In this document: piece after piece, positions 8,083 to 18,822 of the stretch
Numbering within the stretch: position 1 is the first letter of the stretch
How the letters are laid out: each line of letters starts with the position of its first letter
Assembly: GCA_003990745.1 (NCBI GenBank)
Contig: RBNI01002060.1
Coordinates: forward strand, 1-19,879
Length of the DNA: 19,879 nt
From: Jimgerdemannia flammicorona
Lineage: Eukaryota; Mucoromycota; Endogonomycetes; Endogonales; Endogonaceae
Direction of reading: 5' to 3'
The notes under the pieces: generated by a model
The model's input: the letters and a program-made list of their open reading frames with translations, nothing else
The model's database searches: none
Told to the model about the DNA's origin: nothing
Position numbers and translations under genes: made by a program

Positions 8083-8193
8083 AAAGACCTTTGAAAGATA
8101 AGGCACACAAGAAAGACCTTTGAAAGATAAGGCACACAAGAAAGACCTTTGAAAGATAAGGCACACAAGAAAGACCTTTGAAAGATAAGGCAC
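8083..8193 (+). repeat. Tandem repeat, 29-base unit, four copies
   Basis: Four head-to-tail copies begin at 8083, 8112, 8141 and 8170, the last lacking its final five bases. The copies are identical by eye. The other LTR has a single copy at the matching place, so the array expanded in this lineage. Confidence 0.95.
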
Positions 8194-8332
8194 TGCCGCT
8201 ACAACTACATAAAGTGAGCGCTTTCTCAACTAAAGGCTTCTTGGTACACATTGTGTACTAAGTCCCTAAGTAATAGTCTACTTCCCCAATTATCCAAAGG
8301 ATAAGAGAGGGATAGAAGTGAGAGTTATTACA

Positions 8333-8819
8333 GCCCCCCACTTCTTCCCCCAGCACTCCTCTCTCCATCAGTCTTGTCTAGACACTGGTCCCGAACCATA
8401 TTAAAGTCCCCCCCCAGAACATCAACCTCTTCCTCCAAGAAGACATCCTCCTCCATCAGCTCCTCGATCTATGCAGTTCTCTCACTCCTAACTACAGGGC
8501 AGTAGCAAGAGCCAACCCTCACTGACTCCCACCCCGGCTGCTGCCAATTACCCCAGACCAAGCGATCCCCCCAACTCCTGATTTTCTCTAAGTCCCCTCT
8601 ACCCTTTCTCACCAGAATCGCCACTTTTTCAAACCAAGCAGTGGCCCCACCCCATTCCTTAGTCCACTCCACCCTATCTTCCTCATCCTCACATCTAACA
8701 TCCTGTAGTAAAAAGAGGTCTGCCTCCAATCCCTTGAGCCAAGCAAAAATGTTCTTATGCTGTCCAGATCCCTGCATCCTATTCACATTCAAAGAGAAAA
8801 TCTTAGTTGTACTGTTCAT
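8333..8819 (-). pseudogene. LINE C ORF2, endonuclease N-terminal part
   Basis: An ATG on the minus strand at 8819 starts an APE-type endonuclease: Ile-Phe-Ser-Leu-Asn-Val-Asn near the start, Leu-Leu-Gln-Asp-Val-Arg, and Gly-Gly-Asp-Phe-Asn-Met-Val near 8405. The endonuclease nicks target DNA for target-primed reverse transcription. One stop (TAG at 8469-8471) sits where LINE B has Trp. The frame is otherwise continuous to the LTR edge at 8333, so it is interrupted by insertion and not by gradual loss. LINE B has the matching Gly-Arg-Ser-Gly-Gly at the breakpoint. Confidence 0.9.
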
Positions 8820-8875
8820 AGGAAATAATGTTAAAATAAAGATCTCATCCTCTACAAGTCTACATACCACTCCTC

Positions 8876-9070
8876 TTACACCAAGTCCAATTCATGTTCA
8901 GCAGCTTGTTCCCTTTCCCCAGATTCCTGTACCTCCAACCCTTCCAGAAGTTCTACCATAGCCCCATCTTCTCTCTCCTCAAAGTCCTCCCTATACTCCA
9001 GACAGGCTTCCCTCCAGAGCTGCAAACCTTGACACTCAGCCCAACAGTAGGCTCCCCACTGAAACCACTC
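8876..9070 (-). pseudogene. LINE C ORF1, C-terminal end
   Basis: The minus-strand frame ends with TAA at 8876 and matches the last 60 or so residues of LINE B ORF1: an aromatic start, Leu-Trp-x-Glu-Ala-Cys-Leu-Glu-Tyr, then an acidic Glu-rich stretch. It stands about 57 bases ahead of the ORF2 ATG. Upstream of about 9070 similarity ends. ORF1 proteins of these LINEs are RNA-binding partners of ORF2, as known from the class and not seen here. Confidence 0.7.
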
Positions 9071-9080
9071 GGAGAGAGCT

Positions 9081-9217
9081 AAGCCACACAGGCATCTTTT
9101 AGTGAAAGACAACACGTTTTCAAGTTTTTATTTCGAACATACTGGTGTACATCATGTGGTGGGAGTCTAACTACAAGGCACAACAAGTTTCGAGGAAAAC
9201 TGTTAAGTTTTGATGAT
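9081..9217 (+). other. LINE C/A junction and LINE A leader
   Basis: The composition switches here from C-rich (sense of a minus-strand LINE) to mixed T/A-rich, and then to G-rich after 9218. No ORF or terminal repeat is evident. I see a partial resemblance to the LINE B leader (T-rich runs after CACA), which suggests the 5' end of LINE A lies near 9090-9120. Confidence 0.4.
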
Positions 9218-11085
9218 ATGGCTAGTCAAGATTCCTCTAGCTCTGAGTATCTGGAGAGGAGGAGGCCCAGTCTGGGTATTCCTAAGAGCTTTGCAGTGGC
9301 TGCAGGGGCTGGTTTGGCTGCTGGAAGGGCTGGTAGACAGGGGAGGACTGGTGGGATTAAGGCCTGGCATATGGTGGTTGAGAATAGGAGGACTGCAGCT
9401 AGGCCCATGGGGGTTGGACAGAGGGGGCATAGTGTTGACAGGGAGAGGGGTCAGGTGATGGGTCAGGTGACGGGTCAGGTGGCTGGCAGGGGACAGGGGT
9501 CTGGTGGTGTGATGCTGGGGACTGGTTCTTCTGTGGCTGGGCAGGTGGCTGGGGAGAGGACTGCTGGTGGCACAGCAGTGCCCAGCGGGATGACTACAGG
9601 TGTTTCAAGGGTCAAGGGAAAGGTGACTCTGGCAGCAGAGATAGGTGAGTTGGTGGTGAGACCTTTCTTTCACAAATCGGTGTCAACATAGGTAGTCTCA
9701 GTGAACTTCCTGAGATTGGCAATGTCAGCGAGAGAGGTTCTGAGGCTAGTGGGAGAGGAAGTGGCTGGGGCGGAGTCTCTGAAGGTCATCTCTTCAGCAG
9801 AGGTGGTGGAGATTGGATTTGTGGAGAAGAATGCAATGGTGAAGGCACTGGAGAAAGGGATGATGATCAAGAGTGTCTGGATTGGGATGACAAGGTGTCT
9901 GAGGTGGGATCCTCATACTGTTCAGCTGGTGGTGGAAGAATTGCCAATGCTGGGCAGACAGGAGACCAAGGAGATAGTGGTGGAGGCACTGAGTGGATAT
10001 AGCGAGATGGTGGACTTCGGGTTCATGTTCTGGGAGGATACCAAATTGAGGAATGGCAACTGCGAGGTGATGCTGTGACTGGAAGGCAAGGAGGCTACTG
10101 GGCTGGGCCGCGACTGGCCTGAGGGGATTAGAATTGAGGGGTAAGAGTGCAAGGTGTGGAGGAGGAAGGGAGCAGAACAGGAGGAGGAAGAGTTGGCAAT
10201 TGCTCTGGAGGAAAGAGAGGCTGCCAAGGAGCTGCAAAAGAGGAAGTGGGAGGAGTATGCCAAGGATTGGGTCTGGATCAAGGCTGATGGCAAGTGGAAG
10301 AGGTGGCAGAAGGGAAACTGGGAGCATCTACAGGCGGCCCTTCAAGGAGCATCAGTGGAAGAGGAGGCAAGAGTAGAAGCGCCCAAGAATCAGATGGAAG
10401 GAGTAGAGGCAGTAGAGGTATCCTTTTCCCAGCTGGGTGATGTAGAGAACTCAGCACATGTGTCAGTAAGAGGAAAGTGGGTGGATAAGGAGGAGGTTAG
10501 TGGAGGAGGCTTTGAGGTAGATAATAAAGTGGTGCCAGAGACTCAGGTGGAGGATACCCATATGGCTGGGGCGGCGAATGTTCATTGGGAGTGCCCTGAA
10601 GCTGGTGAGGTCATTCACTTGGAGAAAGTTGCAGAGGAGGATGAGCTGGTGGATGTGGCTTCTGATGTGTCAGCAGACAGAGAGCAGCTGTAAGAGATGA
10701 GCAAGACCCCTAGGCCATCAACTCCTGGGCCCTGGTGATGATGGCGGAGAGCTGGTATCAGGCAGTACTTGAGGAGCTGGCAGAGGAAGACATCAAGGAA
10801 GTGGATGTGTTTCATGGATCTCATGAGGCTTGGGAGGGATTCCTCAATATAGCGATGCAGGGGCCTAAGCTGGTGACGGCGATGGTGGCTGCCCTTCTGG
10901 ATGATGAAGGATATGATGTTGATGAAAGCAGGATGGCCGACATCAGGAAGGTAGCAACAGAGAGAGTAGACCTGTTCTGCAGCAGTGTGAATTGTGATCG
11001 AATCTGGAGGGCGATTTGTGAGGACCAGCAAGAGATCATTAGAGGAAGGGCTGAGAAGGTGGTGGCGGTATCAGATGGGCTTTAA
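9218..11085 (+). pseudogene. LINE A ORF1
   Basis: The frame starts at the ATG at 9218 after a leader without good ORFs. It runs with stops at 9689, 10076, about 10140 and 10691, then shifts by one base between about 10660 and 10735 to finish at TAA 11083. The N-terminal third is Gly/Arg/Val-rich, including a local triplicate of a Gly-Gln-Val coding unit near 9450-9485. The middle is Glu/Lys/Arg-rich, probably coiled coil (about 10160-10330), with a Trp/Lys-rich patch. A block with Trp-Asp-Pro and Val-Gln-Leu near 9906 is shared with LINE B ORF1. The role as RNA-binding partner is inferred from element type. Confidence 0.78.
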
Positions 11086-11097
11086 ACAATTTCCATA

Positions 11098-13010
11098 ATG
11101 ATGATGAACAATATACATATACTGTCGATCAATGTCAATGGATTGCGAGATAGTGTTAAAAGACGGTGGCTTTTCAGATGGCTTAAAGTCAGGAGGTATG
11201 ATGTGGTGTTTCTTCAGGATGTTCAGGCTTATGATGTGTCAGACTATGAGATGTGGAGTATAGAATGGTATGGTGGAGCAGGTTGGAATAAGCAGGTGGG
11301 CATCTTGGTTGGTGTAGGCAAAGGCGAGCTAGTGGAGGTAGAGATCTATAGTGACAGACTGATCTGGGGAAAACTAAAGGGTGGGGCAGGTGATGGGTTG
11401 ACAGTTGGCTCAGCTTACCTCCCTGCAGTTGGCAGAGAGCGAAAGCAATGGGTTGAGAGATGGCAGGTGTGGGATGGTCAGGAGGAGGTTGCTTTGGACA
11501 TTCTGGGGGGAGACTTCAATATGGTGCGGGATTGTGCACTGGATAGGTCTGATGGTGGGGCTGGAGTTGCGGTATCCTCTGGACTTTCTCAATGACTTCA
11601 GGTGGAGCTTGACATGGGCTTGGTAGATAGTGTGTGACAACGACAGGGGGATAAGTCGGGATCTTTCACACGGTGGCATTCAGTTGGAACGGCATTAGTA
11701 GGGATACAAATAGATTGGATGCTTGTGGCAGAGTGCTGGAGCAATGTACTGGACACAGCTGAGGTGTGCTGGTACCCATGGTCTGATCACTGGGGAGTGG
11801 AGGTTTGTGGTAGATTCCAGGCAGCAAGCAGTGGTAGAGAGCACTGGTGCCTCAATGTTGCCTTACTCAGGAGAAAGAAGAAGAGGGACAACTTTGTGGC
11901 AATTATGAGACAGAAAGTTCTGCAATGGTGGAATGAAGGGCAGGTGATAGCAGAATGGTGGGGTAAATTCAAACATTTGGCTGGTGCCTACTGGCGTGAT
12001 GTGGGAGAAGTGGTTGGAAAGGAACAGAAGGACAAGGAAAGAAGAGTAGAGAAGGGGCTGAGATGGCGATTGAAGCTCTTAGAAAAGGGGAACTTGTCTG
12101 GAGTGGAGTGCCACCAGTTGGCATTAGAGGTGGCAGAGCTGCAGGCAGATTTAAGGATGTCAGAGACTAGGGTGGTGGATGGACTGCTGGCCAGACTATG
12201 AGCTAGGCGGTTAGAAGAAGGAGAGAGGCCAACGAGATATCTGTCTGATGTTTTGAAGGCCAGGAGAGTATGACATAGTTGGGCCTCAGTATTGCATAAA
12301 GATAGAGTAGAGGTCTCTGGGATTGCTGATATGTTAGAGGAGGTGTCCAGTCAATGGCAAGCTCTTTGGCAAGATGGAGGGGAACAAGCTGAAGAGGCTG
12401 GGCTTGAGGAGAATGATGACAATATGGTGACTAGTTGGCCAGTGACAGCGATTCCCAAGATAGGAGAGGCGGTCATGAGGGAGGTGTCTCTAGATGAGGT
12501 ATTGGAAGTACTGAGGAAGACGCAGATGGGTTCATCTCTGGGGGAGGATGGGTTGGCCTGGGAATTCTGGAAGGAGTTCAAGGCTGAGTTTGGTGACTGG
12601 TTGGTGGAGATGGCCAATGCTGTGCTGAAGGAGGGTTGCTGAATTGGCAATGGTTCCTTGGGGCTAGTTTCTCTTCTATATAAGGAGAAGGGAGATTGAC
12701 AAGTGTGGCATAATTGGCGACCTATCATGCTGCTGAATGTGGATAGAAAGTTGGTGTCAAAGATACTAGCAGGGAGGATGCAGCAGTATGTTGGTGCTCT
12801 AGTTGGGGAAGAGCAGCGAGGCTTTGTCAAGGGGAGGCAGATCAGAGATACATAGTACTGCTTGGGTACAGAATATTTTAGAGAGCTATAGGAGCCAGCA
12901 GGTAGATAGCCAGATGGTCTTTCTGGATCAAGAGAAGGCCTATGACAGAGTGCAGTAGAAATACCTAGAGGCCATTCTGAGAAGGGCAGGGTTTGGTATA
13001 ATAGAGGCAG
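11098..13010 (+). pseudogene. LINE A ORF2: endonuclease and partial reverse transcriptase
   Basis: The ATG cluster at 11098-11106 stands 12 bases after ORF1. The endonuclease spans about 11107-11820, with Leu-Ser-Ile-Asn-Val-Asn-Gly-Leu-Arg at the start, Leu-Gln-Asp-Val, Gly-Gly-Asp-Phe-Asn near 11507, and Trp-Ser-Asp-His-Trp near 11779, the catalytic Asp-His. RT begins near 12500, with Asn-Trp-Arg-Pro-Ile-Met-Leu-Leu near 12715 and Phe-Leu-Asp-Gln-Glu-Lys-Ala-Tyr-Asp near 12920 (motif A). A one-base insertion lies near 12853. Stops at 11593, 11635, about 12199, about 12271 and 12640 are in frame. The frame ends at the LINE B border, and no Phe-Ala-Asp-Asp motif follows, so RT is incomplete. 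Confidence 0.9.
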
Positions 13011-13105
13011 CAGCAGACAAACACATCTTTCTCTACTGTAATTCACATTACACATACTTTCACAATACACTTTTAAGTCTTTTATTGGAGAAAGATACTA
13101 AGAAG

Positions 13106-15139
13106 ATGTCAAGCAGCAAGCAAGCTGAGGTGCGTACCAGGTCAGATGGACCTGGGGCTTTCGACTGGCAGCATGTTGGTAGGAGACATGGGCTGGGGGT
13201 GGGGTCTTTCGGTGGCTCGAGTGGACTGGGCAGATCAGGTAGTGGCAGCGGCACTGGTGGGGGGGCTGGAGGGCAGCAGGGGCAGAGCTTTGTGGATACA
13301 CTGAGAACTGGGGGTTGGCCGATGGGAGCCCGCAGGGATCAGGCTGGAGGAAAGGGGAAGCAGAAGGCTGAGGATACTGGGGGAGCTGGGCCTTCACTGG
13401 TGGGAGGTGGGGGAAGTGGAGGGACTGCTGGGGGTAGTGGCAGGACTGCTGATGGTGGCATGATGGTGAATCTGGAAAAAAAAAGAGATGTGATGGCTGA
13501 TAGCCAGGTAGGGCAGGGGCTCCTGATGCGGAAGGGGGACCTGGCAGATGGTGTAACAGGGCTAGCAGTGGTCCTGTTACTCAAGAAGTCGATCTCGGAG
13601 TTTGCGGTGACCTTGTGCTTCTGGGGCTTAGCGGTGATGGTGAGGATGGTTCTGGGGTTTGTTTCGAAGCAGGTGGCTGGGGCAGCTTCAGTGAAGTTCT
13701 TGAAGGATCTGGAGGGGGTCGAGGTGGGCTTTGAGGAGGCAGGTCTGCTGGATGAGGCACTGAAGACTGGAGTCATGGTTGGAGAGGTGGTGGTCCCCAT
13801 GGTGCAGTGGTTGTGATGGGACCCCAGGGTGGTGCAGCTTTTGGTGAAGGGGGTGCCTATGGTGACTAAGGAGGAGATGAGGAAGAGGGTGGAGGAGGTG
13901 ATAATTGAGTATAGCAATATAGTGAATGTCGGCTTTCAGGTGTAGGAGGGGACTACGATCAGGACAGGATATTTTGATGTCTGGATTCGGCTGGCAGGAA
14001 AGGAGGCCATGGGGAAGGCGAGTGACTGGCCCTTGGTGCTGATGTGGGGGGCTTTTGTCTGTAAGGTGTCAAGGGTGAAAGGGAGTGAAGAGGAGGAGGA
14101 GGACTTATTGGAGGTACTAGAGGAGTTGAGTGGGGCTGTGGAGAGGAGGGTGAAGGCCTGGAAACTATATAAGGAGTCGACGCATCTGGAGGTTGTGGGC
14201 AGGAAGCTTTTCCGTATGGACAGGAAGTAGTGGAAGTGGGCCCAGGGACGTGAGAGGCAGAGGGAGCTGTTGGCAAGTATGACGTGAGAGGGGAAGAAGA
14301 CAACAGTTGGGGCTGAGGAGTCTGGAGGAGCTGAAGCCAGTGTCTGGGCTGGGAAAGGAGGAGAGGAGGTGGAGGTGAAGGAGACAGGGGCTGGGGGGGT
14401 ACTGGGCAAGAACCCTTTCACTGATGGTACCTTTGAAGTGTGGGAGCCGGAGTTGGATGCCACCCCCCCCCCACTTATCAGGAGGGGCCTGGTTGGGAAG
14501 AGAGGGAGGATGGAGGATACAAGGATGCAGGGGGCCCAGCAGGTGTGCTTTGGGGTTCCAGATATAGGGCAAGGGGATCAGATGGTGGCGGTTGGCGAGG
14601 ATGAGCTGGTGGATGTTCCTGAGGAGGAATGGGATGAGGCTGCTAGTGTAGGAGCTGACACTATGATGCTGGAAGTAGGGTGGCCAGAGACCTCTGGAGG
14701 GAAGGAGGTGGGGAACCTGTTGTGGATGTGCAAGGTGATGGATAATCTTGCAGCAGAAGCTTTGAGAGAAGTGGACTTGAGAGTGATGTCTGAGGAGTAT
14801 TGGGCAAGAATTCTGTGTAGTGATGGATTGGTGGAGGCACTGAAGGTAGAGATTCTGGGTATTTTCCTAGAGGAGGAGGGGTATGAGGTTAATGAGGCGA
14901 GGAGGGCAGAACTTGGGGTGGTCGCTGGTGAGCAGGTGGCCTACTGCTGAGCAGAGCATCATGGTTTGCGGCTCTGGCAGGAGGCCTGTCTGGAGTATTG
15001 CAAGGAATTTGAGGAGCGTGAAGATGGGGCAATGGTGGAACTTCTGGGAGTATTGGCGGCATAGGAAGCAGGGGAGAGGGAACTGGCTGCTTAACATGAC
15101 TTGGACTTGGTACAGGAGGAGCAGACTGTGGACTTGTAG
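13106..15139 (+). pseudogene. LINE B ORF1
   Basis: The ATG at 13106 is the first in frame; a reading from an earlier TTG is not needed. About 678 codons stay in one frame to TAG 15137, with stops at 13814, about 13945, about 14228, about 14287, 14948, about 15062 and about 15092. The first 130 residues are Gly/Ser/Ala/Gln-rich low complexity. The middle has Trp-Asp-Pro and Val-Gln-Leu near 13817-13840 (shared with LINE A) and an acidic to basic helix region with Trp-Lys. The C-terminal end matches LINE C. The ORF2 ATG follows after 31 bases in another frame. Confidence 0.82.
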
Positions 15140-15170
15140 AGGATGGGACCAAAACATATCATTATTCCTT

Positions 15171-18100
15171 ATGAATAGTACAACTAACATTTTCTCTTTG
15201 AATGTGAATGGGTTAAGGGGCTCTGGGCAGTGCAAGAATATTTTTACTTGGCTCAAGGGATTGGAGGCTGATCTCTTTTTACTGCAGGATGTTCGATGTG
15301 AGGATGAGGATGATCAGATAGAGTGGACTAGGGAATGGGGTGGGGCTACTGCTTGGTTTGGAAAGGTAGCGATTTTGGTGAGGAAGGGTAGAGGTGAATT
15401 GGGGGGAATCAGGAGCTGGGGTGATTGCTTGGTCTGGGGAGATTGGCATTGGCCAGGGTGGGAATCAGTGAAGGTGGGCTCTTGCTACTGCCCTGCGGCT
15501 AGGGGTGAGAGGACTACATGGATTAGGGGGCTGCTGGAGGAGGGTATTCTCTTAGAGGAAGGGGTCAATGTGCTTGGTGGGGACTTTAATATGGTTTGGG
15601 ATCAGCATCTAGACAAGACTGATAGAGGGAGGAGTGCCAGGGGTAGAAGTGGAGGTCTGGATGCGTGGGAAGAGGTGGAGAGAGACGTTGAGCTCATTGG
15701 GGGATATGGGCAGAACTAGGTGGGGTGATGCCAGGGTTTACACACATTGGGTGAATGGCTTGGGCACAAGGATTGATTGGGTTCTGACAGCGGAGTGCTG
15801 GGGGTCGGATGTTTGGAAGTCATTAGAAGTAGAGTAGTGCCCATGGTCTGATCACTGGGGACTTTTGGGGCAGGGGCAGTTTGGGGAGAGTGGAGATGGA
15901 CCTGAATATTAGCACCTTAACTCCTCCCTGCTGGCTGAGAAGGGGTTGTGGGAATTGTGGGTGGTGGACATTCAGGCAAAAGTTTTAACCTGGAGGCATG
16001 AGGGTTTACCTGTGGCTGTCTGCTGGATGAGATTGAAAGAGGCTGTGAGGGTTTATTGGGGAGAGGCTGGTAAAGAGGCTGGGAGGTGGAGGAGGAGACA
16101 CACAAGGTGTGCTTCCAACAGGCTGAGGAGACTACAAATGGATTGGGTTGATTTACTTACTGTTGTTGGGGTGGAGGATTGGAGGATCGAGACGGCGAAA
16201 TTGGAGGTTGTGGAACTACAACAGGTATTGAGGGAAGAGGAGGAGACTCATATGCAGGGCATGGCTGCTAGGCTATGGTGGCAGGGTCTTGAGGAGGATG
16301 AGCGGCCTACGGGATACCTATCAAGACTTCTCAAAGCCTGAAGAGTGCAACATCGATGGGATGGGGTCCTGGATGCTGATGGGGATATGATATACAGCAT
16401 GCAACAAATCTTAGGGGTGTTGAAGGAGAGATGGCAGGGCTTGTGGAGTGAGGGAGAAGGGGGTGCTGATGAAGGGGTGATTGTGGATACACTAGAAGAG
16501 TGGGGGCCACCACAAGTAGCTGGGCTGGGTGACTTGATCTTATCAGTGAAGGGGGAAGAGATCTAGAGTGTCCTGGTAGCAACTAAACTAGGGACAGTGT
16601 CTGGGGAGGATGGATTGCTATGGGACTTCTGGAAGAAGATGGTAAACATCCCTATAGTTTTGGATAAGATGGCTGCTCTCTGTGACCATGTCCTTCAGAG
16701 CGGTGAGTGGGTGGGAGAGCAGGATCTAGGGCTGGTGGCCTTATTGTACAAAGACAAGGGGAGGAGAGAAGACTGGAAGAACTGGAGGCCAATCATGCTT
16801 CTGGACATGGACAGGAAGATGGTGACTAAGGTGATTGTCACAAGGCTGTAGAGAGTTGCCCAACAGGTGCTGGAGGAGGAGTAGTGGGGCTTTATTGGGG
16901 GCAGACTTATAAGAGATGGGACTGCATGGGTTCATGGTGTGATTGAAGGGGCCCGGACCTGTAACCTGGATGGAAGGTTGGTCTTTCTGGATCAGGAGAA
17001 GGCCTATGACCATGTATGGCAGGTGTGGTTGGGCAAGGTATTGGACAGAATTGGGGTTCCCCCAAGGTTTCGAGCCTCTATATTGAGTCTGCTGGAGAGT
17101 AGTCGAGCAGCTTTGACATGTAATGGTCACTGGGGGAGGGCATTTTCCTTGGGAAGAGGAGTTCCTCAGGGAGACCCTCTGTCCTCTATTCTTTATGGCC
17201 TTTCGCTGGAGCCTTTGATGGATAGAATTCGCTGGAAGGTGGCAGAGCTCTCTATATATGGTATAGTGTGGAAGATGGGGGCCTTTGCTGATGATATGGT
17301 GGTTGGACTTAGGACTGTGGCAGATGTAGCAGCACTTTAGAAGACTGTGGAATGGTATGAGGCCCACTCAGGGGTGAAGCTCAACTGGTATAAGTATGAG
17401 ACAATGGTGCTAGGGAATGGGTTGGTGGGTGGGGACATCATTGAAATAATTGTCCCTACTGGTGAGGTGGTGCGGTATTTGGACATCTTCCTCTCTGTAT
17501 ATAGTTCTGTCTTACCAAGAGTGTGGTGGGAGAGCAGGGTGAACATATGGGGGGAGGCCCTTCAAGGATGGGGAGGTCGCCATATCTCTCTAGCAGGGCA
17601 AGTGTCAATTCTGAATGTATATTGGTTTCCCAAGCTGTGGTATGTGGCTTATCATCTCGATTTCCCAGCATGGGTAGTGAAGAAGTTGATGAAGATAGCT
17701 AGGGATTAGATCTGGGCGGGGAGGAGGTCCCAGGACAGTTGGGATACTCTTGCGAGGCTGGTAGTCAGGGGAGGGCTTGGACTGATGGACTTTTCTAAGT
17801 GGCTGCACTGCTTGCGTGCCTGGTGATTGAAAAGAGCTGTGGAACTGCAGAGTGGAAGTTGGGTGCCTCTGATGCAGAAGGTGTGGGAGATGCGAACATC
17901 TCCTTGGGAGTCCTCCGGAGATCTGCTCTCTTTGGTGGGGCTGAATGGAATTCGGCGACTGAGGTTCAAGGGCTTTTGGTAGGGCATAGCTGATGGCACA
18001 TACAGAATTGGTCTGCGCTGGCAAGGCAATGAGGGGGAGGCAGTATGGGGGCCTAATATGTGGCATTGGGATAGATTGCTCCTGGGGGGTACTCCACTTA

Positions 18101-18822
18101 CTACTTTTGATATTGGGGAGGGAGTAGAGTGTCAGCAGGGGCTTGGCCAGAATCTTTGGCCTAGTGGCTGGCAGATGGCTGGGATTGGTGAGGAGTGGGA
18201 CTGGGCTGGTATCTGGTCTTGGAGCACAGAGGTATGGAGGTGGCTTCTCTCCAAGTTCTGGGTGGTATGGTGGAGAATGTTGCAGAGGAATGTCATGCTG
18301 AATTTCTGTACGGGGCATTTGGTGGATGGTGGACAATTTGACTGTGAGGAGTGTTATGATGTTGGGAGAGCTGGGGGTCATGTACAGATGCCAGAACATT
18401 GGCTGGGGGAGTGCGAGGTTTTGGGGGACTTTTGGGTTGAGATAGGAGATAGACTGGGTGTAGGGCATAGGCTGGTAGGAGAGGGGGATCGCTGGGAGAA
18501 CTTGAGATCTTAGCTTGTGGGTGGGGTGGGTGATAGTTGGCTTACTGTAGGATAGGTCTTAATAATATGGGTAGGACTGGCAGGTCATTGGCTTTTTGTA
18601 TTTGAGGAGGGGCAGCAGTTGGGGCTGCAGGAGAAGGTATTAAGATTGGAAGGGCTATTGGGGGATCTGCTGACTAGATGGTGGGTGGGTTAGGGTCCTC
18701 AGGGGGGCTGACATCGCAGTTTGGTGATGAGGATCTGTGAGCAGAGTGGGGGGAGGGTGGCGATAGTGTTAGACAAAGTGGTCTTTCATTGGGAAGGGGT
18801 AGAGGGGGGGGGGACCCCCTAG
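15171..18822 (+). pseudogene. LINE B ORF2: endonuclease, reverse transcriptase, Cys/His domain
   Basis: The ORF begins at ATG 15171. The endonuclease holds Phe-Ser-Leu-Asn-Val-Asn-Gly-Leu-Arg, Leu-Leu-Gln-Asp-Val-Arg, Gly-Gly-Asp-Phe-Asn-Met-Val near 15577, and Trp-Ser-Asp-His-Trp near 15844. A frameshift lies near 15690-15720. After that one frame runs to TAG 18820. RT shows Asn-Trp-Arg-Pro-Ile-Met-Leu near 16780, Phe-Leu-Asp-Gln-Glu-Lys-Ala-Tyr-Asp near 16984, Gly-Val-Pro-Gln-Gly-Asp-Pro near 17158, and Phe-Ala-Asp-Asp at 17284-17295. A C-terminal Cys-x2-Cys...His-x4-Cys motif lies near 18340-18415. Internal stops include 15835, 16339, 16564, 16849, 16882, 17338, 17707, 17824, 17980 and 18511. 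Those at 16849 and 16882 face Gln in LINE A. Confidence 0.92.

Larger units (their letters stand above)
1..8332 (+). mobile_element. Ty3/gypsy chromovirus-type LTR retrotransposon, copy 1 (5' end outside window)
   Basis: The domain order is Gag, zinc knuckle, dUTPase, protease, RT, RNase H, integrase, chromodomain, followed by an extra ORF, a polypurine tract and a 3' LTR. RT before integrase is the Ty3/gypsy order, and a C-terminal chromodomain marks chromoviruses. Bases 1-142 match 19738-19879 with one mismatch. Because the second copy has its LTR ending at 19641, the 5' LTR of this copy should end about 97 bases before the window. The element would then be roughly 9 kb. The sense strand is A/C-rich. 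The right flank is a LINE reading frame, so this copy inserted into a LINE. It is not autonomous as it stands because gag-pol carries many stops. Confidence 0.95.
7474..8332 (+). repeat. 3' LTR of gypsy copy 1 (859 bp)
   Basis: The repeat starts TGTAAT and ends ATTACA, perfect six-base inverted ends. It aligns to 18871-19641 over its full length. It is 88 bases longer than that copy, and three extra copies of a 29-base unit explain 87 of them. It holds a TATA box at 7797 and AATAAA at 7824. The left side joins the polypurine tract, and the right side joins a LINE endonuclease frame, so the first bases after it, GCCCC, should be the target duplication of this insertion. Confidence 0.97.
8333..9080 (-). 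mobile_element. LINE fragment C, minus strand, cut by gypsy copy 1
   Basis: The minus strand encodes the end of LINE ORF1 and the start of ORF2, and both are clearly related to LINE B (the same family by eye). The fragment stops abruptly at 8333 inside the endonuclease, exactly where the LTR begins. The right boundary lies between about 9065 and 9120, where similarity to LINE B ORF1 fades. The remainder of the element towards its 3' end should lie beyond the left end of gypsy copy 1, outside the window. Confidence 0.88.
9100..13010 (+). mobile_element. LINE A, plus strand, cut inside the RT domain
   Basis: This is a two-ORF non-LTR element with a G-rich sense strand. It has a short 5' leader (about 9100-9217), ORF1 (9218-11085) and ORF2 from 11098. 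It stops after RT motif A, where LINE B begins. It is a different family from B and C: the endonucleases look only moderately similar by eye. Its left boundary with the minus-strand LINE C is unresolved within about 50 bases. Confidence 0.88.

Noticed and set aside
8083..8193. CRISPR-like array
   Set aside because: Units are contiguous with no spacers, and they lie inside an LTR of a eukaryotic element.
8021..8251. Minus-strand ORFs with repeated hydrophobic peptide
   Set aside because: The repeats are the translation of the 29-base LTR array, with no start context or second support.
12351..13070. 239-codon minus-strand ORF across the LINE A/B junction, and similar Pro/Ser/Leu-rich minus-strand ORFs at 13339-13917, 13936-14572, 16741-17367 and 17605-18468
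   Set aside because: They are antisense shadows of G-rich LINE coding strands. The composition follows from the complement.
13085..13105. Earlier start for LINE B ORF1 at a TTG
   Set aside because: The first ATG at 13106 is in the same frame, and no reason exists to use TTG.
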